12,655 nucleotides of DNA from Burkholderiales bacterium (GTDB lineage Bacteria; Pseudomonadota; Gammaproteobacteria; Burkholderiales; Burkholderiaceae_C). The position numbers were made by a program, and so were the translations under genes. The number at the start of each line of letters is the position of its first letter. The stretch's first letter is position 1. A model generated the notes under the pieces. The model was given only the letters and a program-made list of their open reading frames with translations. It made no database searches and was not told the origin of the DNA. The stretch lies in assembly GCA_947448105.1 (NCBI GenBank), contig CANFNE010000044.1, positions 1 through 12,655 on the forward strand, in the 5' to 3' direction. Positions 1 to 5,767 of the stretch are shown in pieces.

Positions 1-547
1 GGTCGGGAATCTCTTGCAAGTCCAAACCCGCCACCCCGGCAAAGCCGCCTTGGACCGGCACGCGCGGCGCGTCCATGCGCGCCTGCCAGCGCTGCGCCCA
101 ACCAAAGCGCGAGCGCAAGCGCCGCACCACGCCGGTCTGCGTCCATTCCTGCCAGCGCACGCCGCTCGCCGCGCACCAGGCGGCCACGGCCTTGTCGCGC
201 GCATAGCTCCACATGGGGCCGGTTTCTTCGTGGCTGAGCAGATGGGTGAATCTGGTTTGGGCGTGTAACGCGGCCAGCACGTCGGTCGCCGTGCCCACGC
301 GCACCAGCAAGGGCAAGCCCCGCGCGGCCAGTGACGCGCGCAAGGGCGCCAGGCTTTCCAGCGCAAACTGCAGGTGATGGGTGCTGAATTCCGGGCTGGC
401 CAGCCACTCGGGCTCAATGATGAACAGCCCCAGCGCCGACTCGAACTGCTGCGCCGCCGCCAAGGGCGCATGGTCGTCCTGGCGCAAATCCCGCTTGAAC
501 CAGACCAGCGCGCGCGCGGTGGCTTGGAGTGGGGGTCGGTGCGGCAT
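1..547 (-). CDS. Photolyase/cryptochrome family protein, N-terminal 182 residues (partial)
   Basis: Translating the minus strand from the ATG at 545-547 gives an open frame of 182 codons running off the left edge. It opens with RALVWFKRDLRQDDHAPLAA, the standard start of the DNA photolyase/cryptochrome antenna-binding (Rossmann-like) domain. Further on come a segment containing HHLQFALESLAPLRASLAAR, then LLSHEETGPMWSYARD, then VRRLRSRFGWAQRW; the HEETG...W.YARD pattern is typical of the family. Members bind FAD and either repair UV-induced pyrimidine dimers with blue light or act as light sensors. The FAD-binding C-terminal half that would separate photolyase from cryptochrome lies outside the window. 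The ATG at 547 sits about 13 residues before the conserved block and has no strong ribosome-binding site. It lies downstream of the tRNA and its terminator, so it probably has its own promoter. Confidence 0.85.
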   Translation of the reverse strand, partial: MPHRPPLQATARALVWFKRDLRQDDHAPLAAAQQFESALGLFIIEPEWLASPEFSTHHLQFALESLAPLRASLAARGLPLLVRVGTATDVLAALHAQTRFTHLLSHEETGPMWSYARDKAVAAWCAASGVRWQEWTQTGVVRRLRSRFGWAQRWQARMDAPRVPVQGGFAGVAGLDLQEIPD

Positions 548-602
548 CGGTTGGACTCTAGCAAAGGGCGGCGCCGGGCGCCGACGCAGGGGCTTGTCGC
601 GG

Positions 603-646
603 CGGACAAAAACAAAAAAGCCCGACAGCGCAAACTGGCGGGCTTT
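603..646 (-). terminator. Rho-independent terminator after the tRNA gene
   Basis: The arms AAAGCCCG (617-624) and CGGGCTTT (639-646) pair perfectly. An inner CAG/CTG pairing (626-628 with 635-637) extends the stem past one mismatch. Read on the minus strand, the stem runs into a T-rich tract (TTTTTTGTTTTTG). It begins about 21 nt after the tRNA 3' end, so it should end the tRNA transcript and separate it from the photolyase gene. On the plus strand only three T's follow, so it is directional. Confidence 0.85.
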
Positions 647-667
647 GTGTCCCAAGCGGGAGGGATT

Positions 668-744
668 TGGTGGTGATAGGTGGATTTGAACCACCGACAT
701 CAGCATTATGAATGCTGCGCTCTAACCAACTGAGCTATATCACC
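668..744 (-). tRNA. tRNA-Met (anticodon CAU), elongator type
   Basis: A complete 77-nt cloverleaf is visible on the minus strand. Acceptor arms GGTGATA (738-744) and TATCACC (672-678) pair fully. The D-arm contains AGCTCAGTTGGTTAGAGC, the anticodon stem-loop is CAGCA-TTCATAA-TGCTG (anticodon CAT), and the T-arm contains GGTGGTTCAAATCCACC. The discriminator A and a CCA end are encoded (668-671). The G1-C72 pair and the lack of three G-C pairs in the anticodon stem argue against initiator tRNA-fMet. A CAU anticodon could also belong to tRNA-Ile2, whose C34 is changed to lysidine; sequence alone does not fully exclude that. Confidence 0.93.
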
Positions 745-754
745 GAAGGCGCAA

Positions 755-783
755 ATTATAGCCAGAAACGCTGCGCGTCCCAG
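755..783 (-). promoter_or_regulatory. Putative sigma-70 promoter of the tRNA gene
   Basis: On the minus strand a perfect -10 hexamer TATAAT (755-760) lies 10 nt before the mature tRNA 5' end. A weak -35 (CTGGGA, 778-783) sits 17 nt upstream of it. A GC-rich stretch (GCGCC) follows the -10, as is common at stringently controlled stable-RNA promoters. The spacing fits a short leader; the poor -35 keeps confidence moderate. Confidence 0.65.
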
Positions 784-791
784 GGCCGGGA

Positions 792-1571
792 TTACTGGTG
801 GGTGAACACGGCGGCGCGCTTGGCCATAAAGGCGTCCATGCCCTCTTTTTGGTCAGCGGTGGCAAACAAGGCGTGGAACAGGCGGCGCTCGAACACCACG
901 CCGTCGGACAGGCCGCTCTCAAAGGCGCGGTTCACGCTCTCTTTTGCGGCCATGGTGGCGATGTGCGAGAAGCCAGCCACCATCAGGGCCGCAGCCAGCG
1001 CCTCTTCCATCAGGCTGGCCAGCGGCACCACCCGGCTGACCAGTCCGGCGCGTTCGGCTTCGCTAGCGTCCATCATGCGCCCGGTCAGGGCCATGTCCAT
1101 GGCTTTGGCTTTGCCCACGGCGCGCGGCAGGCGCTGGGTACCACCGGCGCCCGGAATCACGCCGAGCTTGATCTCGGGCTGGCCAAAGCGGGCGTTGTCG
1201 GCGGCGATGATGAAGTCGCACATCATGGCCAGCTCGCAGCCGCCGCCCAGGGCAAAGCCGCTGACTGCGGCAATGACGGGCTTGCGGATGGAGCGGATGG
1301 TTTCCCAGTTGCGCGAGATGTAGTCCGAGCCGTACACGTCGGCAAAGCTGTACTTGGCCATGGCGGCAATGTCGGCGCCTGCGGCAAAGGCTTTTTCGCT
1401 GCCGGTAATCACCGCGCAACCCAGGGCCGGGTCGGCGTCAAAGGCCTTGAGGGCGTGGCCGAGTTCGTCCATCAACTGGTCGTTGAGCGCGTTGAGCTGC
1501 TTGGGGCGGTTGAGGGTGATGATGGCAACTTTGTCGCCTTCGGTACGGGTGGTGATGCATTCGTAAGTCAT
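792..1571 (-). CDS. Enoyl-CoA hydratase/isomerase family protein, PaaF-like
   Basis: A 259-residue protein of the crotonase superfamily at its usual length. It should hydrate 2,3-enoyl-CoA esters to 3-hydroxyacyl-CoA in the cytoplasm. ITLNRPKQLNALN (18-30) is the family N-terminal motif. AAGADIAAM (63-71) and ALGGGCEL (107-114) form the oxyanion hole. Both catalytic glutamates of true hydratases are present: Glu113 in GCEL and Glu133 in FGQPEIKLGVIPGAGGTQRL. The C-terminus has the usual EGMDAFMAKR.P.F pattern. As I recall it, E. coli PaaF (2,3-dehydroadipyl-CoA hydratase) is close in length and motifs, and the divergent neighbour is PaaG, so a phenylacetate role is plausible. A general fatty-acid or amino-acid beta-oxidation hydratase cannot be excluded. 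The ATG at 1571 gives the family N-terminus directly but has only a weak ribosome-binding site. Confidence 0.93.
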   Translation of the reverse strand: MTYECITTRTEGDKVAIITLNRPKQLNALNDQLMDELGHALKAFDADPALGCAVITGSEKAFAAGADIAAMAKYSFADVYGSDYISRNWETIRSIRKPVIAAVSGFALGGGCELAMMCDFIIAADNARFGQPEIKLGVIPGAGGTQRLPRAVGKAKAMDMALTGRMMDASEAERAGLVSRVVPLASLMEEALAAALMVAGFSHIATMAAKESVNRAFESGLSDGVVFERRLFHALFATADQKEGMDAFMAKRAAVFTHQ

Positions 1572-1594
1572 GATGGGGTGCCGATAAGGTGCGC

Positions 1595-1618
1595 TAGAGT
1601 GGTCAACGCGCCACTATA
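1595..1618. promoter_or_regulatory. Inverted repeat in the divergent hydratase/paaG gap; candidate operator
   Basis: TAGAGTGG (1595-1602) and CCACTATA (1611-1618) are inverted copies with one mismatched pair, separated by 8 bp. The repeat is near the middle of the 101-bp gap between two divergent start codons. On the plus strand its right arm runs into TATAAC (1615-1620), a possible -10 for paaG, but I see no convincing -35. The position would suit a dimeric repressor acting on both promoters. The regulator is unknown. Confidence 0.35.
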
Positions 1619-1672
1619 ACCAGCGCTCCCCACCCCTTGTTTACACGCACAACGACTTCGCAGGAACCCCCC

Positions 1673-2467
1673 ATGACCGACAGCACCGTCTTGTTTGAAG
1701 CGCGCGCCAACGTGGCGCTGATCACGCTCAACCGCCCCGCATCGCTCAACAGCTTTAACCGCACCATGCACCACGACCTGTGGGCTGCGCTGGACCGGGC
1801 CGAAGCTGACCCGACGATTCGCGCCTGCGTGATTACCGGCGCGGGCCGGGGCTTTTGCGCCGGGGCCGACCTGGCGGACTTTGACTTCACGCCCGGCCCC
1901 GACATGGTCCAGCGCGCCGACCCTGGCCCGGTGATTGACCAGGCCTTTAACCCCACCACCCGGCGCATCCAGCTGCTGCGCATGCCCTGCGTGGCGGCGG
2001 TCAACGGCGTGGCGGCCGGCGCGGGCGCCAGCCTGGCCATGGCCTGCGACATTGCGATTGCTGCGCCCACGGCCAGTTTTATCCAGGCCTTTAGCAAAAT
2101 TGGCCTGGTGCCCGACGCGGGCGGCAGCTGGCTGCTGGTGGAACGCCTGGGCCTGGCGCGTGCCCTGGCGCTGGCCATGACGGGCGACAAACTGCCAGCA
2201 GCCCAGGCCAAAGAGTGGGGCATGATTTGGGACGTGGCCGAAGACCCGCTGGCCGCTGCCCTGGCCTTGGCCGAACGCCTGGCCGCCATGCCCACCACCG
2301 CGCTGGTGGCCACCCGCGCCCTGCTGCAAGGTGCCAGCACCCGGTCATTGAGTGCGCACCTGGACGTAGAACGCGACACCCAGTCCGCCATGGGCGCCAC
2401 GCACGACTACATCGAGGGCGTGAAAGCGTTTTTGGAAAAGCGGCCGGCGCGGTTTACGGGGAAGTAG
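1673..2467 (+). CDS. paaG: 2-(1,2-epoxy-1,2-dihydrophenyl)acetyl-CoA isomerase (PaaG)
   Basis: A 264-residue crotonase-superfamily isomerase. In aerobic phenylacetate degradation PaaG turns the ring-1,2-epoxide of phenylacetyl-CoA into the seven-membered oxepin-CoA. Motifs match E. coli PaaG throughout: GAGRGFCAGADL (56-67), FNPTTRR (92-98), NGVAAGAGASLA (111-122), FSKIGLVPDAGGSWLL (140-155), EWGMIW, LDVERD, and an EGVKAFLEKR...FTGK ending. The hydratase glutamate of GCEL is replaced (GAGAS), and the acidic residue is Asp148 in VPDAGG, as expected for PaaG rather than a hydratase. The start at 1673 is preferred over an in-frame ATG at 1637 because AGGA (1662-1665) is 7 nt upstream and the protein then matches PaaG length. 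It is the only plus-strand gene here. No paaABCDE, paaZ, paaK or paaH gene is in the window. Confidence 0.93.
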   Translation: MTDSTVLFEARANVALITLNRPASLNSFNRTMHHDLWAALDRAEADPTIRACVITGAGRGFCAGADLADFDFTPGPDMVQRADPGPVIDQAFNPTTRRIQLLRMPCVAAVNGVAAGAGASLAMACDIAIAAPTASFIQAFSKIGLVPDAGGSWLLVERLGLARALALAMTGDKLPAAQAKEWGMIWDVAEDPLAAALALAERLAAMPTTALVATRALLQGASTRSLSAHLDVERDTQSAMGATHDYIEGVKAFLEKRPARFTGK

Positions 2468-2520
2468 TCGGATCCGGACAAAGCGGGCCGCACAGATTTG
2501 CTCCCGCTCGCAAAGGGCGC
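2468..2520. other. Convergent intergenic gap with a weak hairpin
   Basis: These 53 bp separate the stop codons of paaG (plus) and the HlyC-type gene (minus). The arms AGCGGG (2482-2487) and CCCGCT (2503-2508) could form a 6-bp stem with a 15-nt loop, but no T-tract follows on either strand. A bidirectional terminator is expected by position but is not clearly visible. Confidence 0.3.
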
Positions 2521-3000
2521 TCAACCCGCTAACGACGGCCAAGTGATAGGTGTTAACTGGCCGTTGGAACCCAGCGAAAACTGGTGCAGGGGCTGACCTT
2601 TGAATACGGTCTGGCGCAGCTCAGTGATGATGTCGCTGCCGCCGCCAAAGGGCGTGCAAAGGTCAATAAGCCAGTTTTGGCTGCCCGATTGCCAGTCGCC
2701 GCTGGCCAGGTGGTGGGGGGATTGCTGGTAGCGTTTCGCAGCAGCCTCGGACAACCGCGCCCAAGACACATAGGCAATGGGCGCCTCGTCGCGCAGGTAA
2801 AGCTTGGCTTGGTCCAGCACCAAGGGCTGCATCACGCGCCATTCCAGTTCACTGAGCAAGGTGTGGCGAGTGGTGCTTTGCTGCATCATGAGCCAGGCCA
2901 CGGCCCCCAAAAGTGGAATTTTGGCCATTACTTTGTGGGCCTGCGCTTTGGCGTAGCCTGCCAGCTCTTCGCGTTGTTGTTCGGTCAGGGGTGAGTTCAT
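2521..3000 (-). CDS. Toxin-activating lysine acyltransferase, HlyC/RtxC family
   Basis: A 159-residue protein, close to the roughly 170 residues of HlyC. Enzymes of this family take an acyl chain from acyl-ACP and attach it to lysine side chains of an RTX protoxin in the cytoplasm before export. GAVAWLM (32-38) matches the HlyC GHVSWLW region. His46 (TTRHTL) and Asp113 (WLIDLCTPFGG) are 67 residues apart and correspond to catalytic His23 and Asp92 of HlyC, which are 69 apart. APIAYVSWARLSEAAAKRY (73-91) and DWQSGSQNW (102-110) match the HlyC PVAYCSWANLS and DWTSGDRKW blocks. It lies 48 bp after the TolC-type gene with no terminator between, as last gene of the secretion operon; classical hly loci place hlyC first. 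The natural target is presumably the giant protein at 8000-12655. A weak ribosome-binding site (CGGAA) precedes the ATG. Confidence 0.9.
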   Translation of the reverse strand: MNSPLTEQQREELAGYAKAQAHKVMAKIPLLGAVAWLMMQQSTTRHTLLSELEWRVMQPLVLDQAKLYLRDEAPIAYVSWARLSEAAAKRYQQSPHHLASGDWQSGSQNWLIDLCTPFGGGSDIITELRQTVFKGQPLHQFSLGSNGQLTPITWPSLAG

Positions 3001-3048
3001 TGGTGTATTCCGTGGCGTTGATGGAAGGGGTTTGGGGCGCGTGTGCGC

Positions 3049-4422
3049 TCAGGGCTGCGCCGCGTCGGCGGGCGTAATCGCGGTTTGCAGGTTTTGCAGG
3101 TCTGACTCCTGCAACTTGCCTGCAGCGGCCAGGAGTTTGAGCTCTTGCATGGCCGCATCAAACTGGGCTTTATTCAAGTCCCGCTCGGCTTGGTACAACT
3201 GCTGCTCAGCGCTGAGCACGTCGGGGCTGATGCGGGTACCAATTCTGTAGCCGATTTTGTTCGACTCCACCGCATTTTTGCTCGCCTGCACTGCGGCTTG
3301 CAAGGCCTCAACTTGGGCTAGGCCGTTGACCACGCCAGCGTAGGCCTGACGCACTTGGCTTGCGGCATTGCGCTGCGCGACAGCCAGCTCTTGGCGCGCT
3401 TTTTCTTCCAAGGCCACAGCCTCACGCACCAAGGACCGAGTGGCGCCCCCGGCGTACAAAGGCACTGTCAGTTGGAGTCCCACTTGCTGTGAATGCACGC
3501 GGTTGGCCACCAGTGAAGGCGAAACCATGGTGCCGGAGCTGTAGCTCACGGCCTGATTGGCTGTCAGATCCAGTGTGGGCGCGTGCAGCGCCGTGTTTTT
3601 GCGCACCTGGTGCTGCGCTTCCAACAGCGTCGCTTGCTGAGCACGCACCGTGGCGTTGTCGCTTGCGGCCAAGCGCAGCCACTCGGCAAGCGGGCCTAGC
3701 GCGCGCGCGGCGGACAGGTCGGTAATGCGCACTGGCGCCAAGCGCGGACTTTCACCGATGATGCGTTCAAGCTCAGACTCTTTGACCGCCAAATCGTTCA
3801 TCGCAGTCACCCGCTGCGCCGTGCCCAAGGCTTGCTTAGCCTGGGCCTCATGCACATCGGTGACCGTGCCGCTGCCGACCTTGAATCCGTGCTGCGCCAC
3901 CGCAAGCTGCTCGCTCACGGCGTCCAACTGGGTCTGCGCCACCACCAGGCTTTGCATAGCCACTTCGACGTCGAAATAGGCCTGTACGGTGCGCAAAGCC
4001 AGCTCGTTCTGGGCTACTGCAAACTGCGCCTGCGCGGCTGCGACTTGCGCATCGGCTTGATCGCGCGCGATCCAGTTTCCCCAGCGAAGCAGCGGGTGGG
4101 TCAGCTGCAAGGTCCAGCCCCAAGATTGCACATTGCGTTCCATAAAGGGAGCGCTGTCAAACGCGGTTTGGCCAGTTTGCTGGTTTTGGTTGGCCGTCAG
4201 ATTGACCGTGGGCAGCAAACCAGCGCGCGCTTGGCGGGGCTTTTCTTGCGCAGCGGCCAGCGCTGCTTGCGCTGCGCGAAACTGGCTGTCTTGCGTACGT
4301 GCTTTTTCATAAAGGGACACCAAGGTTTGCGCATCAACTGCAACGCTGATCGATGCACCGGCGCCCGCAAGGGCCAACACTTTCAGGATCCGAAAAAAGG
4401 TGTCGCTCACTTTATCTTTCAC
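3049..4422 (-). CDS. TolC family type I secretion outer-membrane channel
   Basis: 457 residues from a GTG start. A basic N-terminus and hydrophobic segment (ILKVLALAGAGASISVAV) lead to a likely signal peptidase site at VDA-Q (31/32). The mature part is the two-fold repeated OEP/TolC fold, rich in Ala/Gln heptads: SLYEKARTQDSQFRAA near the start, QLTHPLLRWG in the first repeat, QLTVPLYAGG in the second, and SKNAVESNKIGYRIGTRISP towards the end. TolC trimers form the outer-membrane exit duct of type I secretion. An in-frame ATG at 4470 would add 16 residues, including two Cys, before the signal peptide. The GTG at 4420-4422 is preferred because AGGAGG (4429-4434) lies 6 nt upstream and the overlap with the adaptor gene shrinks to 11 bp, suggesting translational coupling. 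Its place in the operon points to a dedicated channel. Confidence 0.93.
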   Translation of the reverse strand: MKDKVSDTFFRILKVLALAGAGASISVAVDAQTLVSLYEKARTQDSQFRAAQAALAAAQEKPRQARAGLLPTVNLTANQNQQTGQTAFDSAPFMERNVQSWGWTLQLTHPLLRWGNWIARDQADAQVAAAQAQFAVAQNELALRTVQAYFDVEVAMQSLVVAQTQLDAVSEQLAVAQHGFKVGSGTVTDVHEAQAKQALGTAQRVTAMNDLAVKESELERIIGESPRLAPVRITDLSAARALGPLAEWLRLAASDNATVRAQQATLLEAQHQVRKNTALHAPTLDLTANQAVSYSSGTMVSPSLVANRVHSQQVGLQLTVPLYAGGATRSLVREAVALEEKARQELAVAQRNAASQVRQAYAGVVNGLAQVEALQAAVQASKNAVESNKIGYRIGTRISPDVLSAEQQLYQAERDLNKAQFDAAMQELKLLAAAGKLQESDLQNLQTAITPADAAQP

Positions 4423-5767
4423 GCAATGCCTCCTGTTGGTAACGAAGCATGGGCGCGAGCAGGTACTCAATCATGCGGCGCTCGTCGGTGCGGATGTCGG
4501 CGGTCACATTCATGCCGGCTGTGACTTCGCCGTAGCGGCCATTGACGGCACTGGGCGTGCGGGTTTGGTTAAGCCGGACGCGCACCGGGTAAACCAAGCC
4601 GAGTTTTGGGTCTTGCACCGCGTCGGTTCCCACCCACAGCACCTCGCCGTCCAAGAAGCCGTAGCGGGTGAAGTCATAGGTTTCTATCTTGTTGATCACA
4701 CGCTGACCCACCTGCAGGTGGCCAATGTCGCGGTTCATCACCTGCGCCTCAATCTCTAGGATGCTTTGCTCGGGCACCAAGGTGAGCAGGGGTTGCGCCG
4801 CCGTCACCACACCGCCGACGGTGGTAACCGCCAGCTGCTGCACGACACCGTCAATCGGCGCGCGCAGTGTCTGCTGCGTCCAGCGCTGATTGGCCTTAAC
4901 CAGTTCTTGTTCCGCTGCGTTTTTGCGCTTCACTGCGTCCGCCCTTTCGCTGCTGGTGCGGGCTTTGAATTCGGCTACTGCCTGCAACCGCTGTTGGACG
5001 GTGGTTTGGTATCCCGCTTGCGACTCTTTGAGCCGATTGGTCTGCACCGCGATCTCCTTCTCAGCTGCCATCAGTTCGAGCTGTGTCTCCAACACGCTAT
5101 TTTGCGAAAGGTGGCCGGTTTTGGCCATATCTTCGCGCATTTGGTGTTTTTGCCGCACCAGGGGCAGGCTAGCGCGCAGCTGCGTCAGGTTGCTTTGGAT
5201 GGCGTCAGCGTCAGCGCGCCGTTTGCCAAGGTCGGAGTCCAAGCCCGCCAGTTTGGCCTCTTGCTCACTCAGGCGCGCTTGCAGCGTAGCCGTTTGGTTC
5301 GCAACGACCGCAGCGGGCATATCGGCCGGTGCGCCTATGCTGCTTGCGCCGCTGAGCTGGGCATTACTGCGCAAAACCTCGGCCTGCGCCTCCCAGCCCT
5401 CGCGCTGCAAACGTTCCCGATCGGCACCTGTGCTGGTGGGGTCCAGCTCAACCAGCACATCCCCCGCTTTGACCTTTTGTCCGTCGCGCACCAGTACGGC
5501 ACGAACAATGCCAGGCTCTAGTGGCTGCACCACCTTGCTCTTGCCCGACGGAATCACCTTGCCTTGCACCGACACCACGATGTCCATCTTGGCCACATAG
5601 GCAAAGCCTAGCGCGAGCGCCACCATGGCGCAGATGGCCAAAGAGACCATGCGCACCACCACACCTGGCGGCATGAGTTGCACCGCCATAGCGGGCGAAC
5701 TAAATGGGTTGACCGCAGCAACTCGGGCGGCGCTAGCGCCCACGGTTTGATGAGTAGGCTGGTTCAT
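4412..5767 (-). CDS. HlyD family type I secretion periplasmic adaptor
   Basis: A 451-residue membrane-fusion protein. A cytoplasmic N-terminal stretch of about 35 residues precedes one membrane helix (about 36-58). The N-terminal lipoyl/barrel-sandwich half follows (VQGKVIPSGKSKVVQPLEPG, about 67-86, then VRDGQKVKAGDVLVELDP). A long, Gln/Glu/Ala-rich coiled coil spans roughly 115-290, then comes the second lipoyl half (RAPIDGVVQQLAVTTVGGVV). The beta-barrel region ends with VTAGMNVTADIRTDERRMIE, typical of HlyD family C-termini. The protein bridges the inner-membrane ABC exporter and the TolC-type channel. Its ATG overlaps the exporter stop by 4 bp (ATGA, 5764-5767) behind a GAGGTGG sequence, so translation is likely coupled. 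Its stop lies within the start of the TolC-type gene. Confidence 0.95.
   Translation of the reverse strand: MNQPTHQTVGASAARVAAVNPFSSPAMAVQLMPPGVVVRMVSLAICAMVALALGFAYVAKMDIVVSVQGKVIPSGKSKVVQPLEPGIVRAVLVRDGQKVKAGDVLVELDPTSTGADRERLQREGWEAQAEVLRSNAQLSGASSIGAPADMPAAVVANQTATLQARLSEQEAKLAGLDSDLGKRRADADAIQSNLTQLRASLPLVRQKHQMREDMAKTGHLSQNSVLETQLELMAAEKEIAVQTNRLKESQAGYQTTVQQRLQAVAEFKARTSSERADAVKRKNAAEQELVKANQRWTQQTLRAPIDGVVQQLAVTTVGGVVTAAQPLLTLVPEQSILEIEAQVMNRDIGHLQVGQRVINKIETYDFTRYGFLDGEVLWVGTDAVQDPKLGLVYPVRVRLNQTRTPSAVNGRYGEVTAGMNVTADIRTDERRMIEYLLAPMLRYQQEALRER
4429..4434 (-). promoter_or_regulatory. Ribosome-binding site deciding the TolC-type start
   Basis: A perfect AGGAGG on the minus strand lies 6 nt upstream of the GTG at 4420-4422, inside the end of the adaptor gene. 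It supports the GTG start over the ATG at 4470. Confidence 0.8.

Noticed and set aside
668..744. tRNA as an integration site for a mobile element
   Set aside because: No integrase, no repeated tRNA 3' end in the window, and ordinary genes on both sides.
712..1619. Long plus-strand open frames opposite the enoyl-CoA hydratase
   Set aside because: They are antisense shadows of a high-GC gene; the minus-strand protein has full crotonase motifs, the plus-strand ones have none.
1568..2400. Minus-strand open frames of about 250-265 codons opposite paaG
   Set aside because: They have no recognisable motifs and lie opposite a clear PaaG; a codon-bias artefact.
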